A stretch of DNA of 64,000 nt from Sphaerisporangium rubeum (GCF_014207705.1 NZ_JACHIU010000001.1:868001-932000); one strand, 5' to 3'; positions 1 through 8,730 are shown, numbered from the stretch's first letter. The notes: generated from the letters alone by a model not told the origin. Program-made: numbers and translations.

Positions 1-480
1 CTGGCGCTCCTCGTCGGTCTCGGCCTTGTTCAGCAGCACCTGCTTGACGTACTGCTGGGTGATCGACGAGCCGCCCTGCGACACGCCGCCTTGCTGGAAG
101 TTCTTCATGGCGGCGCGGAGGGTGCCTTCAAGGTCGAGTGCGCCGTGCTGGTAAAAGCGGAAGTCCTCGATGGCGATGATCGCTTCACGCATGATCGGCG
201 CGACCTTCGACAAGGGCACGGACTCGCGATTCTGGTAGTAGAACTTCGCGATCACCTTGTTCTTGGCGTCGCGGATCTCGGTGACCTCAGGCAGGGGAGG
301 TTCCTGTAGATCTTCCGGCTTCAGGTTCAAGGCGTCCGTGGCGCCTTTGACGCTGTATCCCGCGCCGCCGACGGCGGGCAACGCGATGGCCGCCATCAGC
401 ACACCCGCCGCGACGGCGGCACCGATGAGGCGCACGAGGTTGAAGATGACCGACACCGGGCCTTTGCCGTGAGCTTGCAC
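1..480 (-). CDS. Bifunctional penicillin-binding protein, N-terminal part (runs off window)
   Basis: Membrane-anchored peptidoglycan glycosyltransferase/transpeptidase; only the first 160 codons are here, the rest lies before base 1. A short basic cytoplasmic tail is followed by one hydrophobic segment (about residues 10-40) and then the family GT51 glycosyltransferase. The glycosyltransferase signature IEDFRFYQHGALD with the catalytic Glu is near residue 105, and QGGSSITQQ is near residue 135. The start chosen is GTG at 480. It has no Shine-Dalgarno, but TACCCT (complement of 487-492) ends 6 nt upstream, which suggests a leaderless transcript. It is divergent from wblA, the same arrangement I recall for ponA2/whiB4 in mycobacteria. 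The transpeptidase and any PASTA domain cannot be judged from this window. Confidence 0.93.
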   Translation of the reverse strand, partial: MQAHGKGPVSVIFNLVRLIGAAVAAGVLMAAIALPAVGGAGYSVKGATDALNLKPEDLQEPPLPEVTEIRDAKNKVIAKFYYQNRESVPLSKVAPIMREAIIAIEDFRFYQHGALDLEGTLRAAMKNFQQGGVSQGGSSITQQYVKQVLLNKAETDEERQ

Positions 481-748
481 GTGACCAGGGTATGCCGAAC
501 TGCTGACGTAATAGGTACCCAAAGTCCAATTCTGCGTGACTCGCAGGTGCCCCGGGAGGGGGAGGACTAGTCATTCCCGGCCACATGGCCTGACATGACC
601 ATGTGGGAAATTGACCCGCCCGGGGTCTGTCGTGGCGATCGTCTCGTTGCGTACGTTCTCCTCTGCGGCAACTGAATAAGGAGGCTCGACGCCCGCGCCC
701 GTCGGCCGCCAAGTGACGACTGACCACCTATAGGGGAGTGGGGTCGAA

Positions 749-1045
749 ATGTGGATCACGGATTGGACCTCCCGTGCCGCCTGTCGAGGTGCGGATCCTG
801 ACGCGTTGTTCGTGCAGGGTGCCGCACAGAACAGGGCGAAGCTCATCTGCCGAGGATGCCCGGTCCGTACGGAGTGTCTTGCGGACGCTCTGGACAATCG
901 CATCGAGTTCGGAGTCTGGGGCGGCATGACCGAGCGTGAGCGGCGAGCGCTGCTCAGGCGTCGGCCGGATGTCACATCGTGGCGAGACCTGTTGGAGCTC
1001 GCCAAGGAAGAGTACGAGCGGACCAACGAGTTGATCGCCGGCTGA
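749..1045 (+). CDS. wblA: WhiB-family iron-sulfur transcription factor (WblA/WhiB4 type)
   Basis: Small redox-responsive regulator that binds a [4Fe-4S] cluster and acts with the primary sigma factor. The four cluster cysteines are Cys12, Cys34, Cys37 and Cys43 (C-x21-C-x2-C-x5-C). They are followed by the GVWGG turn at 55-59 and a basic C-terminal stretch (RERRALLRRRP) that contacts DNA. ATG at 749 is preceded by a GGGGAG ribosome site. At 98 residues the length is normal. The assignment to the WblA (Streptomyces) or WhiB4 (Mycobacterium) branch comes mainly from its neighbours: a divergent PBP on one side and two ArsA-like ATPases on the other, as I remember for those genes. WblA is known as a pleiotropic regulator of differentiation, antibiotic synthesis and oxidative-stress response. 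Confidence 0.92.
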   Translation: MWITDWTSRAACRGADPDALFVQGAAQNRAKLICRGCPVRTECLADALDNRIEFGVWGGMTERERRALLRRRPDVTSWRDLLELAKEEYERTNELIAG

Positions 1046-1134
1046 GTCCGGCGGGCCGAGGCGGGTCGCCTCCGGCCCGTGACCCGAGTGTGTGACGCCA
1101 GTCGTCACCTGTCTATGACGATCATCGCGGATCG

Positions 1135-2295
1135 TCACGCCGTGAGGAGTTCGCCGATCCTGCGCAGCCCGTCCAGGTCGTGCACATCCTCCGGCATCGC
1201 GAGCACCTGGGTGATCGGCACAGTGGGGTGTGCCGACGCGAAATGTTCCTGTTCCCGGTGCTCGCGCGCGGCGAGTTGCATACGGCCGGCGTGCAGCCGC
1301 AGCACGGCGGCCGTGAGCTCGTGTCCGCCGCGTGCCTCCAGGTCCTCGGCGGCCGCGGCGCTTCGCGCGGCCGAGAGGGCAGGGGCCGGGGACGCGTGGA
1401 CCCGGTTGATCACCAGCCCGGCCAGGGGCATGCCTTCCTCGGCCAGGCGTTCCACGAAGTACGAGGCCTCTCGCATGGCGTCCCGCTCCGGCGCGGCCAC
1501 CACCACGAAGGCCGTGCCGGGAGCCTGGAGCAGCTTGTACGTCTGCTCGGCCCGCTGGCGGAACCCGCCGAAGACCGCGTCGAGCGCGCCGACGAACGTC
1601 TGGATGTCCTTGAGGAACTGTGCGCCGAGGATCTTGGTCATCGCACCGGCGACCAGTCCGAATCCGGCGTTGAGCAGTTTGAACGCGCTGCGTCCCCCGG
1701 CTTTGGCCGGCGCCATCAAGATCCTGATGAGGCGGCCGTCGAGGAACCTGCCGAGGCGGTCCGGCGCGTCGAGGAAGTCCAGCGCCGAGCGGGACGGCGG
1801 CGTGTCGACGATGATCAGATCCCAGTCGCCGGTCCGCCGGAGCTGGCCGAGCTTCTCCATCGCCATGTACTCCTGCGTGCCGGAGAAGCTCGACGACAGC
1901 GACTGGTAGAACGGGTTCTCCAGGATCTGCCGGGCCCGCATCGGGTCGGCGTGCGCCTCGATGATCTCGTCGAAGGTCCGCTTCATGTCGAGCATCATGG
2001 CGTGCAGCTCGCCGCGGCCGTCGACGCCGATGACCGGCCTCGGGGTGTTGTCGAGCTCGGTCAGCCCCATCGACTGCGCGAGCCGCCGCGCGGGGTCCAC
2101 GGTGAGCACCACGACCCGGCGTCCCCGCTCGGCGGCGCGCAGGCCGAGCGCGGCGGCCGTGGTGGTCTTGCCGACGCCGCCGGAGCCGCAGCACACGACG
2201 ATGCGGATGCTCGGGTCGTCGAGCACCGCGTCCATGTCGAGGGCCGGCGAGACGCGCCGCGGCAGGTCGGAATGGCCCGAGTGGCGTGGTGTCAT
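1135..2295 (-). CDS. ArsA-like ATPase (Rv3679/Rv3680 family), second of pair
   Basis: 386-residue ArsA/GET3-fold ATPase. The deviant Walker A CGSGGVGKTTTA is near residue 40, the switch region IIVDTPPS near 160, and a C-terminal nucleotide-site motif (VVVAAPERDAMREA) further on. Its ATG overlaps the stop of the upstream partner by four bases (ATGA at 2292-2295), so the two are translationally coupled and probably form a heterodimer, as reported for the mycobacterial pair. The mycobacterial homologues have been linked to glycerol tolerance and metal or redox stress; the biochemical substrate is not settled. No anion-channel partner (ArsB) is present, so arsenite export is unlikely. Confidence 0.9.
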   Translation of the reverse strand: MTPRHSGHSDLPRRVSPALDMDAVLDDPSIRIVVCCGSGGVGKTTTAAALGLRAAERGRRVVVLTVDPARRLAQSMGLTELDNTPRPVIGVDGRGELHAMMLDMKRTFDEIIEAHADPMRARQILENPFYQSLSSSFSGTQEYMAMEKLGQLRRTGDWDLIIVDTPPSRSALDFLDAPDRLGRFLDGRLIRILMAPAKAGGRSAFKLLNAGFGLVAGAMTKILGAQFLKDIQTFVGALDAVFGGFRQRAEQTYKLLQAPGTAFVVVAAPERDAMREASYFVERLAEEGMPLAGLVINRVHASPAPALSAARSAAAAEDLEARGGHELTAAVLRLHAGRMQLAAREHREQEHFASAHPTVPITQVLAMPEDVHDLDGLRRIGELLTA

Positions 2296-3296
2296 GCCGC
2301 TCCCTGGTCACGGATGGCTTCTGCGAGTTCGTACAGCCCGGCGAGGTCGGCGCCGTCGGCGAGCAACGGCAGTTCGTAGCGGGGGACCCCCGCCTCGGCG
2401 AGCGACTCGCGTTCGCGCCGTTCCAGCAGGGTGCGCCGCGCGTGCTCCTCGATCTCCTCGGCGAGTGCCGCGGCGATCGCGGCGGCGTCCGCGGTGCCGT
2501 CCGCCAGCCCGGCGGCCTTGAGGCCGACGGCCAGCTCGGCGGGGTCGAAGTCGTCCGCGGCGGCGGCGGTGAGCACGTTCTCCGGCAGCAGCTCGGCGCG
2601 CACCATGTTGATGAAGACGCCGCCGACCGGCAGCCGGGCCTCGCGCAGGTTGGCGACGCCGTCCAGCGTCTCCTGCACCGGCATCTCCTCAAGCAGGCTG
2701 ACGAAGTGGACGGCGGTCTCCGGGGAGCCGACGACGCCGCGCACCAGGTCGGCGTGGTGCCGGACCGGTCCGATCCTGGCCAGGCCCGCGACCTCGTTGG
2801 TGACGTTGAGGAAGCGGGTGATGCGGCCGGTGGGTGGCGCGTCCATCACCACGGCGTCGTACACCCGCCGGCCCGCCTTGTCGCGGCGGCGCACGGCCTC
2901 TGTGGTCTTGCCGGTGACCAGCACGTCGCGCAGGCCCGGCGCGATCGTGGTGGCGAAGTCCATCACGCCGAGCTTGGTGAGGGCCTTGCCGGCCCGTTTG
3001 AGCCCGTAGAACATCTCGATGTACTCGAGCATGGCCTCTTCGGGGTCGATGGCCAGCGCGTACACGTCGCCGCCGTCCGGCGCGACGGCGATCTTGCGCT
3101 CTTCGTACGGCAGCGGCGGCGTGTCGAACACCTGCGCGATGCCTTGGCGGCCTTCGACCTCGACCAGCAGCACTTTGCGTCCGCCCGCCGCGAGGGCGAG
3201 CGCGAGCGCGGCGGCCACCGTGGTCTTTCCGGTGCCGCCTTTTCCGGTGACGACGTGCAGTCGTACCCCGTCCCAGTCGGTGTCGCGAGCGCTCAC
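2292..3296 (-). CDS. ArsA-like ATPase (Rv3679/Rv3680 family), first of pair
   Basis: P-loop ATPase of the ArsA/GET3 group with Walker A VTGKGGTGKTTVAAA close to the N terminus and the DAPPTGRITRFL switch near residue 155. GTG at 3296 is preferred as the start: TAGCCT (complement of 3304-3309) lies 7 nt upstream, as in a leaderless promoter. A TTG at 3314 would add six residues but would sit on that promoter. Stop and next start overlap (ATGA) with the second ATPase. The gene pair lies convergent to wblA, the order I recall in both mycobacteria and streptomycetes. Confidence 0.88.
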   Translation of the reverse strand: MSARDTDWDGVRLHVVTGKGGTGKTTVAAALALALAAGGRKVLLVEVEGRQGIAQVFDTPPLPYEERKIAVAPDGGDVYALAIDPEEAMLEYIEMFYGLKRAGKALTKLGVMDFATTIAPGLRDVLVTGKTTEAVRRRDKAGRRVYDAVVMDAPPTGRITRFLNVTNEVAGLARIGPVRHHADLVRGVVGSPETAVHFVSLLEEMPVQETLDGVANLREARLPVGGVFINMVRAELLPENVLTAAAADDFDPAELAVGLKAAGLADGTADAAAIAAALAEEIEEHARRTLLERRERESLAEAGVPRYELPLLADGADLAGLYELAEAIRDQGAA

Positions 3297-3360
3297 GTCT
3301 GAGAGGCTACCCAACGGTCACTTGGCGATTCCTCGGTGCCCGTCACCTCCGATGCACAGG

Positions 3361-3369
3361 TTGTCCACA
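3361..3369 (+). promoter_or_regulatory. TTGTCCACA, DnaA-box-like nonamer
   Basis: A single exact match to the actinobacterial DnaA-box form TTGTCCACA lies in the spacer between the ArsA-like pair and the DUF4177 gene. One isolated box is weak evidence of function, and it may be chance. Confidence 0.3.
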
Positions 3370-3420
3370 GCACCGGAAGGCACGGCGATGCGGGTCCGTC
3401 CCCGCCGATAAAGTGCCACC

Positions 3421-3576
3421 ATGAAGCGCTTCGAATACGTGACGGTGCCGTTGCTCACGCACGCGACCAAGCAGATCCTCGACAACTGGGGGCAGGACGG
3501 CTGGGAGCTCGTCTCGGTGATCCCCGGGCCGAACCCCGAGCAACTCGTCGCCTACATGAAGCGGGAGAAGCAGTGA
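3421..3576 (+). CDS. Small DUF4177-like protein
   Basis: 51-residue protein beginning MKRFEYVTVPLLTHATKQIL and ending AYMKREKQ. The Trp-rich centre (NWGQDGWELVSV) is typical of DUF4177-type small proteins. A similar tiny gene sits between the ArsA-like pair and RidA in other actinobacteria, and this position is the main support here. Its stop overlaps the GTG start of the next gene (GTGA at 3573-3576), so it is translated together with RidA. Function is unknown. Codon use is the same G/C-ending pattern as the neighbours, which argues that it is a real gene. Confidence 0.82.
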   Translation: MKRFEYVTVPLLTHATKQILDNWGQDGWELVSVIPGPNPEQLVAYMKREKQ

Positions 3577-4034
3577 GCACTCCAGAGGAGCGGCTCGCCG
3601 AGCTCGGCCTCACGCTGCCCGAGGTGGTGGCGCCGCTGGCGGCGTACGTGCCGGCGGTGCGCACCGGCGACCATGTGTACGTCTCGGGGCAGTTGCCGAT
3701 GGTCGAGGGCAAGCTGCTGCTCACCGGCAAGGTCGGCGCCGAGGTCGATCCCGAGGACGCCAAGCGCGCGGCGCGTGTGTGCGCGCTCAACGCGCTCGCG
3801 GCCGCCGCGTCGGTCGTGGGAGGGCTCTCCGGCGTCGTGCGCGTCGTCAAGGTGGTCGGGTTCGTCGCGAGCGCGCCGGGGTTCACCGGTCAGCCGCAGG
3901 TCGTGAACGGCGCCAGCGAGCTGTTCGGCGAGATTTTCGGCGAGGCGGGCCGCCACGCGCGCAGCGCCGTCGGGGTCGCGGAGCTGCCGCTGAACACCCC
4001 CGTGGAGGTGGAGCTCATCGCCGAGGTCCGCTGA
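3573..4034 (+). CDS. RidA / YjgF-YER057c family protein
   Basis: 153-residue member of the RidA family, trimeric deaminases that hydrolyse reactive enamine/imine intermediates such as 2-aminoacrylate. Family features are the VSGQLPMVEGKLLLTGKVG segment (around residue 35), the helix rich in Ala with NALAAAASV, and the C-terminal GVAELPLNTPVEVELIAEV that carries the subunit-interface active site. The canonical Arg of RidA (the 'R' of the C-terminal RxxVxV region) is not evident, so this is more likely an Rid2-7-type paralogue of unproven activity. The start is the GTG overlapping the DUF4177 stop. Equivalent to Rv3678c by position. Confidence 0.87.
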   Translation: MSTPEERLAELGLTLPEVVAPLAAYVPAVRTGDHVYVSGQLPMVEGKLLLTGKVGAEVDPEDAKRAARVCALNALAAAASVVGGLSGVVRVVKVVGFVASAPGFTGQPQVVNGASELFGEIFGEAGRHARSAVGVAELPLNTPVEVELIAEVR

Positions 4035-4087
4035 CACGTGACACCATGGTCCGGCCGAGCGCTCGTTCGGCCGCACCAGGAGGTGGC

Positions 4088-5026
4088 ATGAACTTCATCC
4101 CCCTGCCCGGAGAGTTCGGCGACCGCGCACGCGCGCTCCTCGCGGGTGAGCTCACCCCTGTCCCGGCCCGGGACGCCGCCACGGTGGTGCTTCTGCGTGA
4201 CGTGTGTCAGAGCGCCGAGGACGCCGGCGTGACCGGCGCGGGACGTGCGCACGGCGATCGGGCCGGTGAGCGTGATGCCGGGTCGGCCGGTCGTGGCACC
4301 GGGTCGGCCGGGCGTGGGGTCGAGGTGTATCTGATCCGGCGGAAGGCGAGCATGGCGTTCGCGGCAGGGGCCTATGTGTTTCCCGGGGGGTCGGTCGATC
4401 CGCGGGATGGCGATCATGATGTCGCGTGGGCCGGGCCGGAGCCGGGGTGGTGGGCCGAGGCGCTCGGGGCCGATGTCGTGACGGCGCGGGGGCTGGTGTG
4501 CGCGGCGGTGCGGGAGACGTTCGAGGAGTCGGGAGTGCTGCTGGCGGGGCCGAGTGCGGGGACCGTGGTGGCCGACACCTCGGGGGACGACTGGGAGGCC
4601 GACCGGGTCGATCTGATCGGCCGCCGGCTGTCCATGGCGGCCTTCCTGGCCAGGCGCGGCCTGGTGCTGAGAGCGGACCTGCTGCGGCCGTGGGGGCACT
4701 GGATCACGCCGGAGGTCGAGTTCAAGCGGTTCGACACGCGGTTCTTCGTGGCCGCGCTGCCGCCGGGCCAGGTCACCAGGGATGTCGGTGGTGAGGCCGA
4801 CCAGGTCGAGTGGCTGCGTCCCGCGCGGGCCATCGAGCGGGCCAAGGCGGGGGAGATCAACCTGATGCCGCCGACGTACCGTACGCTGTCCGAGATGGCT
4901 GGTTATGACAACGTTTCCGCCGTTCTCGGGAGCGACCGGAAGGTCGAGACCTTCCAGCCGCACGCCGCCGAGGTGGACGGCGAGATGCGGCTGATCCTCC
5001 CCGGACACGACTACTTGGCGCCATGA
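4088..5026 (+). CDS. NUDIX hydrolase with insertion-type box (NUDT19-like)
   Basis: 312-residue NUDIX-fold protein. The half-motif AVRETFEESGVLL matches the RExxEExGU part of the NUDIX box, but the preceding Gly-rich half (YVFPGGSVDPRDGD) is separated from it by about 30 residues, the split arrangement seen in NUDT19/RP2-like acyl-CoA hydrolases. Substrate is therefore inferred only as a nucleotide-linked or CoA compound. ATG at 4088 has an AGGAGGTGG ribosome site at 4078-4086. Residues 45-80 are a Gly/Arg-rich low-complexity insertion (GRAHGDRAGERDAG) that looks variable. The stop overlaps the next ATG (ATGA), coupling it to the metallo-beta-lactamase gene. Confidence 0.85.
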   Translation: MNFIPLPGEFGDRARALLAGELTPVPARDAATVVLLRDVCQSAEDAGVTGAGRAHGDRAGERDAGSAGRGTGSAGRGVEVYLIRRKASMAFAAGAYVFPGGSVDPRDGDHDVAWAGPEPGWWAEALGADVVTARGLVCAAVRETFEESGVLLAGPSAGTVVADTSGDDWEADRVDLIGRRLSMAAFLARRGLVLRADLLRPWGHWITPEVEFKRFDTRFFVAALPPGQVTRDVGGEADQVEWLRPARAIERAKAGEINLMPPTYRTLSEMAGYDNVSAVLGSDRKVETFQPHAAEVDGEMRLILPGHDYLAP

Positions 5027-5940
5027 GCGGCCTGCGCATCCCTCTCGACGGCCCGGACGGCGTGGGCCGGGGCGACCCGGAACAGGCGGACGGCCCTGGT
5101 GCGGTGCGCACTCCCGAGGGTGGACCGCCACCGGCGAGTGGCCCTGGAGGGCTGCGGGTCACCGATGGCGGGCCGGACGGTTCCGGGACCGCGCGAGCCG
5201 ACAACGTGCTGGCCCCCAACGCGTCGGCGATGACGCTGGACGGCACGAACACCTGGGTGCTCGCCGAGCCGGGGGCGGACGCGGTCGTGGTGGTGGATCC
5301 GGGGCCGGACGACGAGCGGCATCTGCGCCGGGTGGCCGGCCGTCTCGGTGAGCGGCGGGTCCAGGCGATCCTGCTCACCCACGGACACAGCGACCACAGC
5401 GGCGGAGCCAAGCGGTTCGCCGCGATGGTGGACGCGCCGGTACGGGCTCTGGACCCCCGCCACGTGCTCGGCGACGAGGGGCTCGGTGACGGCGACGCGC
5501 TGACCGTCGCGGGGCTGGAGGTGCGTGTGGTCGGCACCCCCGGCCACTCGTTCGACTCGCTGTGCTTCTGGCTGCCGGCCGACGGCGCGCTGCTCACCGG
5601 TGACACGGTGCTCGGCAGAGGGACCACCGTGATCGCGCCGGACGGCGACCTCGCCGACTACCTGCGCAGTCTCGACCGCCTGCGGGCGAGCGCCGAGATC
5701 ACCGAGGCCACGGCACTGCTGCCGGGCCACGGCCCGGTGCTGGCCGATCCGGTCGCCGTGCTCGACGCCTACATAGCGCACCGCCGCGCGCGGCTCGACA
5801 AGATCCGCGAGGCCAGGAAGGCGGGTGCGGCCACCCCCGCCGAGATCGTCGAGGTGGTCTACGCGGGTCTCCCCGAGGACCTCAAGCCGGCCGCCGAGAT
5901 GTCGGTACGCGCGCAGCTCGCGTACCTCGACCGGACCTGA
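5023..5940 (+). CDS. Metallo-beta-lactamase fold hydrolase (LACTB2-like)
   Basis: 305 residues. The zinc motif THGHSDHSGG (HxHxDH) is near residue 125, further ligands are in GTPGHSFDSL near 168 and LTGDTVLG near 190, and a C-terminal winged-helix tail (KAGAATPAEIVEVVYAGL) is typical of LACTB2/RNase-like members. The expected role is a hydrolase of RNA ends or small phospho-esters rather than beta-lactams. The first 55 residues are Gly/Pro-rich and probably disordered; a later start is possible. It overlaps the NUDIX stop by 4 nt and corresponds by position to Rv3677c. Confidence 0.88.
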   Translation: MSGLRIPLDGPDGVGRGDPEQADGPGAVRTPEGGPPPASGPGGLRVTDGGPDGSGTARADNVLAPNASAMTLDGTNTWVLAEPGADAVVVVDPGPDDERHLRRVAGRLGERRVQAILLTHGHSDHSGGAKRFAAMVDAPVRALDPRHVLGDEGLGDGDALTVAGLEVRVVGTPGHSFDSLCFWLPADGALLTGDTVLGRGTTVIAPDGDLADYLRSLDRLRASAEITEATALLPGHGPVLADPVAVLDAYIAHRRARLDKIREARKAGAATPAEIVEVVYAGLPEDLKPAAEMSVRAQLAYLDRT

Positions 5941-5946
5941 CCGGGC

Positions 5947-6627
5947 TCATCTGGAACGTGCCTGCAGGCGGTCGGCGTCCATGATGACGACCGCCTTGGC
6001 CTCGATGCGCAGCCAGCCGCGCTGCGCGAAGTCGGCGAGTGCCTTGTTCACCGTCTCGCGGGACGCGCCGACGTACTGCGCGAGCTCCTCCTGGGTGAGG
6101 TCGTGATGGACCCGCAGCCCTTCGTCGGTGCGCTGGCCGAAGCGTTCGGCGAGGTCGAGCAGGGCCTTGCCGACCCGGCCGGGGACGTCGGTGAAGACCA
6201 GGTCGGCCATGACGTCGTTGGTGCGGCGCAGCCGCTGCGCCAGCGCGCGCAGCAGGTGGAGCGCGACCTCGGGCCGGCCGCTGAGCCACGGCCGCAGGTC
6301 GTCGTGGCCGAGACCGGCCAGCCGGACGTCGGTGAGCGCGATGGCGCTCGCCGTGCGCGGCCGCGGGTCGAACAGTGACAGCTCGCCGAACATCTCGCCG
6401 GGCCCGAGCACGCTGAGCAGGTTCTCGCGGCCGTCGGACGCGGTGCGGATGAGCTTGATCTTGCCGTCCAGCACGACGTACAGCCGGTCCCCGGTCTCGC
6501 CTTCGCTGAACAGGATCTGCCCCTTGTGCAGTTCGAGCTCGGAGATCCCGGTGCGGAGGGCCGCGGCACCCTCACGGTCCAGCGCGGCGAACAAAGGGGC
6601 CTTACCCAGCACGTCGTCGGTGTTCAC
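5947..6627 (-). CDS. crp: Crp/Fnr-family global regulator (Crp/GlxR type)
   Basis: 226-residue cyclic-nucleotide-type regulator: N-terminal cNMP-binding jelly roll with the phosphate-binding cassette GEMFGELSLFDPRPRTASA (about residues 78-96), dimer helix, then an HTH with LTQEELAQYVGASRETVNKA (about 170-190) as recognition region. Actinobacterial orthologues bind TGTGA-N6-TCACA sites and control carbon and respiratory genes in response to cAMP. GTG start at 6627 has a clear GAGGAGGG ribosome site. It is convergent with the metallo-beta-lactamase gene, only 6 nt away. In mycobacteria this gene lies next to nth; here a 21 kb block intervenes. Confidence 0.92.
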   Translation of the reverse strand: MNTDDVLGKAPLFAALDREGAAALRTGISELELHKGQILFSEGETGDRLYVVLDGKIKLIRTASDGRENLLSVLGPGEMFGELSLFDPRPRTASAIALTDVRLAGLGHDDLRPWLSGRPEVALHLLRALAQRLRRTNDVMADLVFTDVPGRVGKALLDLAERFGQRTDEGLRVHHDLTQEELAQYVGASRETVNKALADFAQRGWLRIEAKAVVIMDADRLQARSR

Positions 6628-6700
6628 GGTGCCCTCCTCGCTCCATGGCCGCCTCCGGTGGCCGCGCGCCGCGCCTGGGGTCGCGCTCGCTGCTAGACAT

Positions 6701-6716
6701 TGTGACGTACCGCACC
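6701..6716. promoter_or_regulatory. Possible Crp autoregulatory site
   Basis: TGTGACGTACCGCACC lies about 75 bp upstream of the crp start. The left half (TGTGA) is perfect and the right half (GCACC) matches TCACA at three of five positions. Crp/GlxR genes are often autoregulated. The call is tentative because one half is degenerate. Confidence 0.35.
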
Positions 6717-6965
6717 AAGGGGGTCGCGCCTGCGGTCGTAGTCAGCCTCTCAGCGCAGTGTACGGACAAAACCGTCAGACTAGTTACTTCTGCGCTTTTT
6801 ATCGGAAACAGGACATTCACTGACTATCCCTACGAACGATGCCTGACGTGGACAGTACGGAGAGCGTCCACCGTGGGAGCGTTCACCGGGGTCGTAAGCG
6901 GGCCTTATGCCGCCAGATGCCGTTGTGAGCCCCGGATCGGGCCGTGTGGCCATGGGGAGGTGGCG

Positions 6966-6980
6966 TTGCGCATAATGCAA
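6966..6980. promoter_or_regulatory. IclR-type operator, copy 1
   Basis: TTGCGCATAATGCAA has inverted TTGC/GCAA arms. A near copy, TTGCGTATTGTGCAA, lies at 9575-9589 just ahead of the IclR gene itself. Further GTTGCA/TGCAA half-sites occur within the adjacent promoter. The pattern suggests binding by the neighbouring IclR protein. Confidence 0.6.
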
Positions 6981-7008
6981 TGGCCGAAACGTAATGTGCA
7001 ATCGCCTA

Positions 7009-7036
7009 TTGACAACGTTGCATATGTTTCTACGAT
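7009..7036 (+). promoter_or_regulatory. Promoter of the secreted esterase gene
   Basis: TTGACA (7009-7014), 16 bp spacer, TACGAT (7031-7036). The surrounding 51 bp (6994-7044) match 9603-9653 at 44 positions, so this promoter is duplicated in front of the ABC transporter operon. Confidence 0.75.
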
Positions 7037-7106
7037 CGTTGCAACTGCGTTAAACGGTCGGCCCGAAAGGCCGGTCACCTCTCGTCCCCCCTGGAGGGAA
7101 AGCAGC

Positions 7107-8705
7107 ATGCCTCTGGCATTTCGTCCCCAACCTTCTTCGAGGTCCCCACGGAGCAGCCGGCTGAGGTCGCTCCTGGTCGGCCTCACCGTCGCGGCCGGGT
7201 TCGCGGCCGCCGCGCCGGCCGTACCGGCGGCGGCGGAGCCCACCGCGCCGTCGACGCTCGGCCCGACCGTGGTCAAGACCGACGCTCCGCCGAGCGGTTA
7301 CGCGGTGAAGTTCCGTTACGAGGCCCCCGCGGGGGTCAACGTCGTCCATGTCTACGGTGACTGGTTCTTCTCGCGGCCCGAGAACGTGAACTGCAACGAC
7401 TGTGGTGACGCTCGTCCGCCGTCGCAGTGGCAGCCCGGTGACATCCACGCCACTCCGTGGCACACGATCGCGATGACCAAGGGTGAGGACGGGGTGTGGG
7501 AGACCACGGTCCCCCTGCCCGCCGGCACCTACCGCTACGCCTTCACGCACAACTGCACGAGTCCGCTGGCCACGGGCTGCACCCTGTACGACGACCCGGT
7601 CAACCGCTGGGAGGTGCCGCCCCCCTACCCCGGCGCGCCGGGTGCGGTGCGCAGCCGCATCTTCGTGCCCGAGAGCGCGGAGTTCCCCACCTACCAGACC
7701 GACTACCAGTCGCCGGAGGGCAAGCGCGGCACGATCGAGCCGCGCCGGTACACCTCGCCGCTGTCGACCAACCCGGCCGGTGTGCACGACCTGGTCGTCT
7801 ACACCCCCCACGGCTACGACCCCGACCGGGCCACGCCGTACCCCACGCTCTACCTGAGCCACGGCACCGGTGACCACTCGACCGCGTGGACGATGCAGGG
7901 AGTGGCGCACCACATCCTGGAGAACGCCATCCGGGACGGTGAGGCCCAGCAGATGGTCATCGTGTCGACCGACTTCAACGGCCTGCCCGGCGGCAACCAG
8001 GGCTTCGCCAACGAACTGCGCAACAACGTCATCCCGTTCGTCGAGCAGAACTACAACGTGTCCACCCGCTCGCAGGACCGCGCGTTCGCCGGGTTCTCCG
8101 CCGGCGGCAGCCGCGCCTTCACCATCATGTACGACAACACCGACCTGTTCGGCTACCACGCCGCCTGGAGCTCCGGCGGACCGGCCGCCAACCAGGCGCA
8201 GCTCGACCGGCTGAAGGCGGTGCCCGGCGGCATCTTCATCGGCACCGGCCTGCAGGACCGCCTCGGCAACATCGCGCAGAGCTCGCAGCAGCGGGCCGCC
8301 GCGCTCAAGGCGTCCGGCGTGAACGTCACCGAGTACAACGTCCCGGGTGTCCACACCTGGCACGTCTGGCGTCCGCTGCTCAACTTCTACATCCGCAGCC
8401 TGGCCTTCCACACGACCACCACGGGCCTCGAGGTGGACACCGCCGCCGCAGGCAACTCCCACAACGTCAGGGTCACCGCGACCGCGACCGTGACCCCCGT
8501 GTCCCAGAACACCGCCTCCCCCGACGGCAAGGTGGAGTTCTACGCGGGTGACACCCTGCTCGGCTCCGCGCCGCTCAAGAAGGACGGTGTCGCGACCTTC
8601 AGGCAGGCCGTGGACGGCGCGCTGCTCGACGGTCCCGTGGTGGCCCGCTACCCGGGTGACAAGCTGTTCAACGCCTCGCAGAGCGCACAGGTCAACGCCG
8701 GCTGA
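7107..8705 (+). CDS. Secreted esterase of the feruloyl/acetyl-xylan esterase D type with Ig-like C-terminal domain
   Basis: 532 residues with a Sec signal peptide (basic start, hydrophobic 20-36, AAA-type cleavage near 43). An N-terminal beta-sandwich resembling CBM48/E-set (about 60-175) is followed by an alpha/beta-hydrolase esterase domain (about 225-435) with nucleophile Ser331 in AGFSAGG and probable acid and base Asp384 and His416. A C-terminal Ig-like domain (about 438-532, Big_3_5 style) comes last. Such proteins release acyl groups from plant polysaccharides; the exact bond is unknown. ATG at 7107 follows GGAGGGA. Its promoter and operator duplicate those of the sugar-acid operon at 9.7 kb, so it probably feeds that pathway. 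Confidence 0.85.
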   Translation: MPLAFRPQPSSRSPRSSRLRSLLVGLTVAAGFAAAAPAVPAAAEPTAPSTLGPTVVKTDAPPSGYAVKFRYEAPAGVNVVHVYGDWFFSRPENVNCNDCGDARPPSQWQPGDIHATPWHTIAMTKGEDGVWETTVPLPAGTYRYAFTHNCTSPLATGCTLYDDPVNRWEVPPPYPGAPGAVRSRIFVPESAEFPTYQTDYQSPEGKRGTIEPRRYTSPLSTNPAGVHDLVVYTPHGYDPDRATPYPTLYLSHGTGDHSTAWTMQGVAHHILENAIRDGEAQQMVIVSTDFNGLPGGNQGFANELRNNVIPFVEQNYNVSTRSQDRAFAGFSAGGSRAFTIMYDNTDLFGYHAAWSSGGPAANQAQLDRLKAVPGGIFIGTGLQDRLGNIAQSSQQRAAALKASGVNVTEYNVPGVHTWHVWRPLLNFYIRSLAFHTTTTGLEVDTAAAGNSHNVRVTATATVTPVSQNTASPDGKVEFYAGDTLLGSAPLKKDGVATFRQAVDGALLDGPVVARYPGDKLFNASQSAQVNAG

Positions 8706-8730
8706 CCCCGGAGCACACCTGATTCGGCAG

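Noticed and set aside
728-2692. 654-codon open frame on the minus strand across the ArsA-like genes
   Set aside because: Arg/Pro/Ala-rich shadow frame; the two ATPases in other frames carry clear motifs and coupled starts.
6645-7106. N-terminal extension of the esterase to 6645
   Set aside because: It would run through the crp promoter and the IclR promoter/operator; ATG 7107 has a ribosome site and begins a signal peptide.
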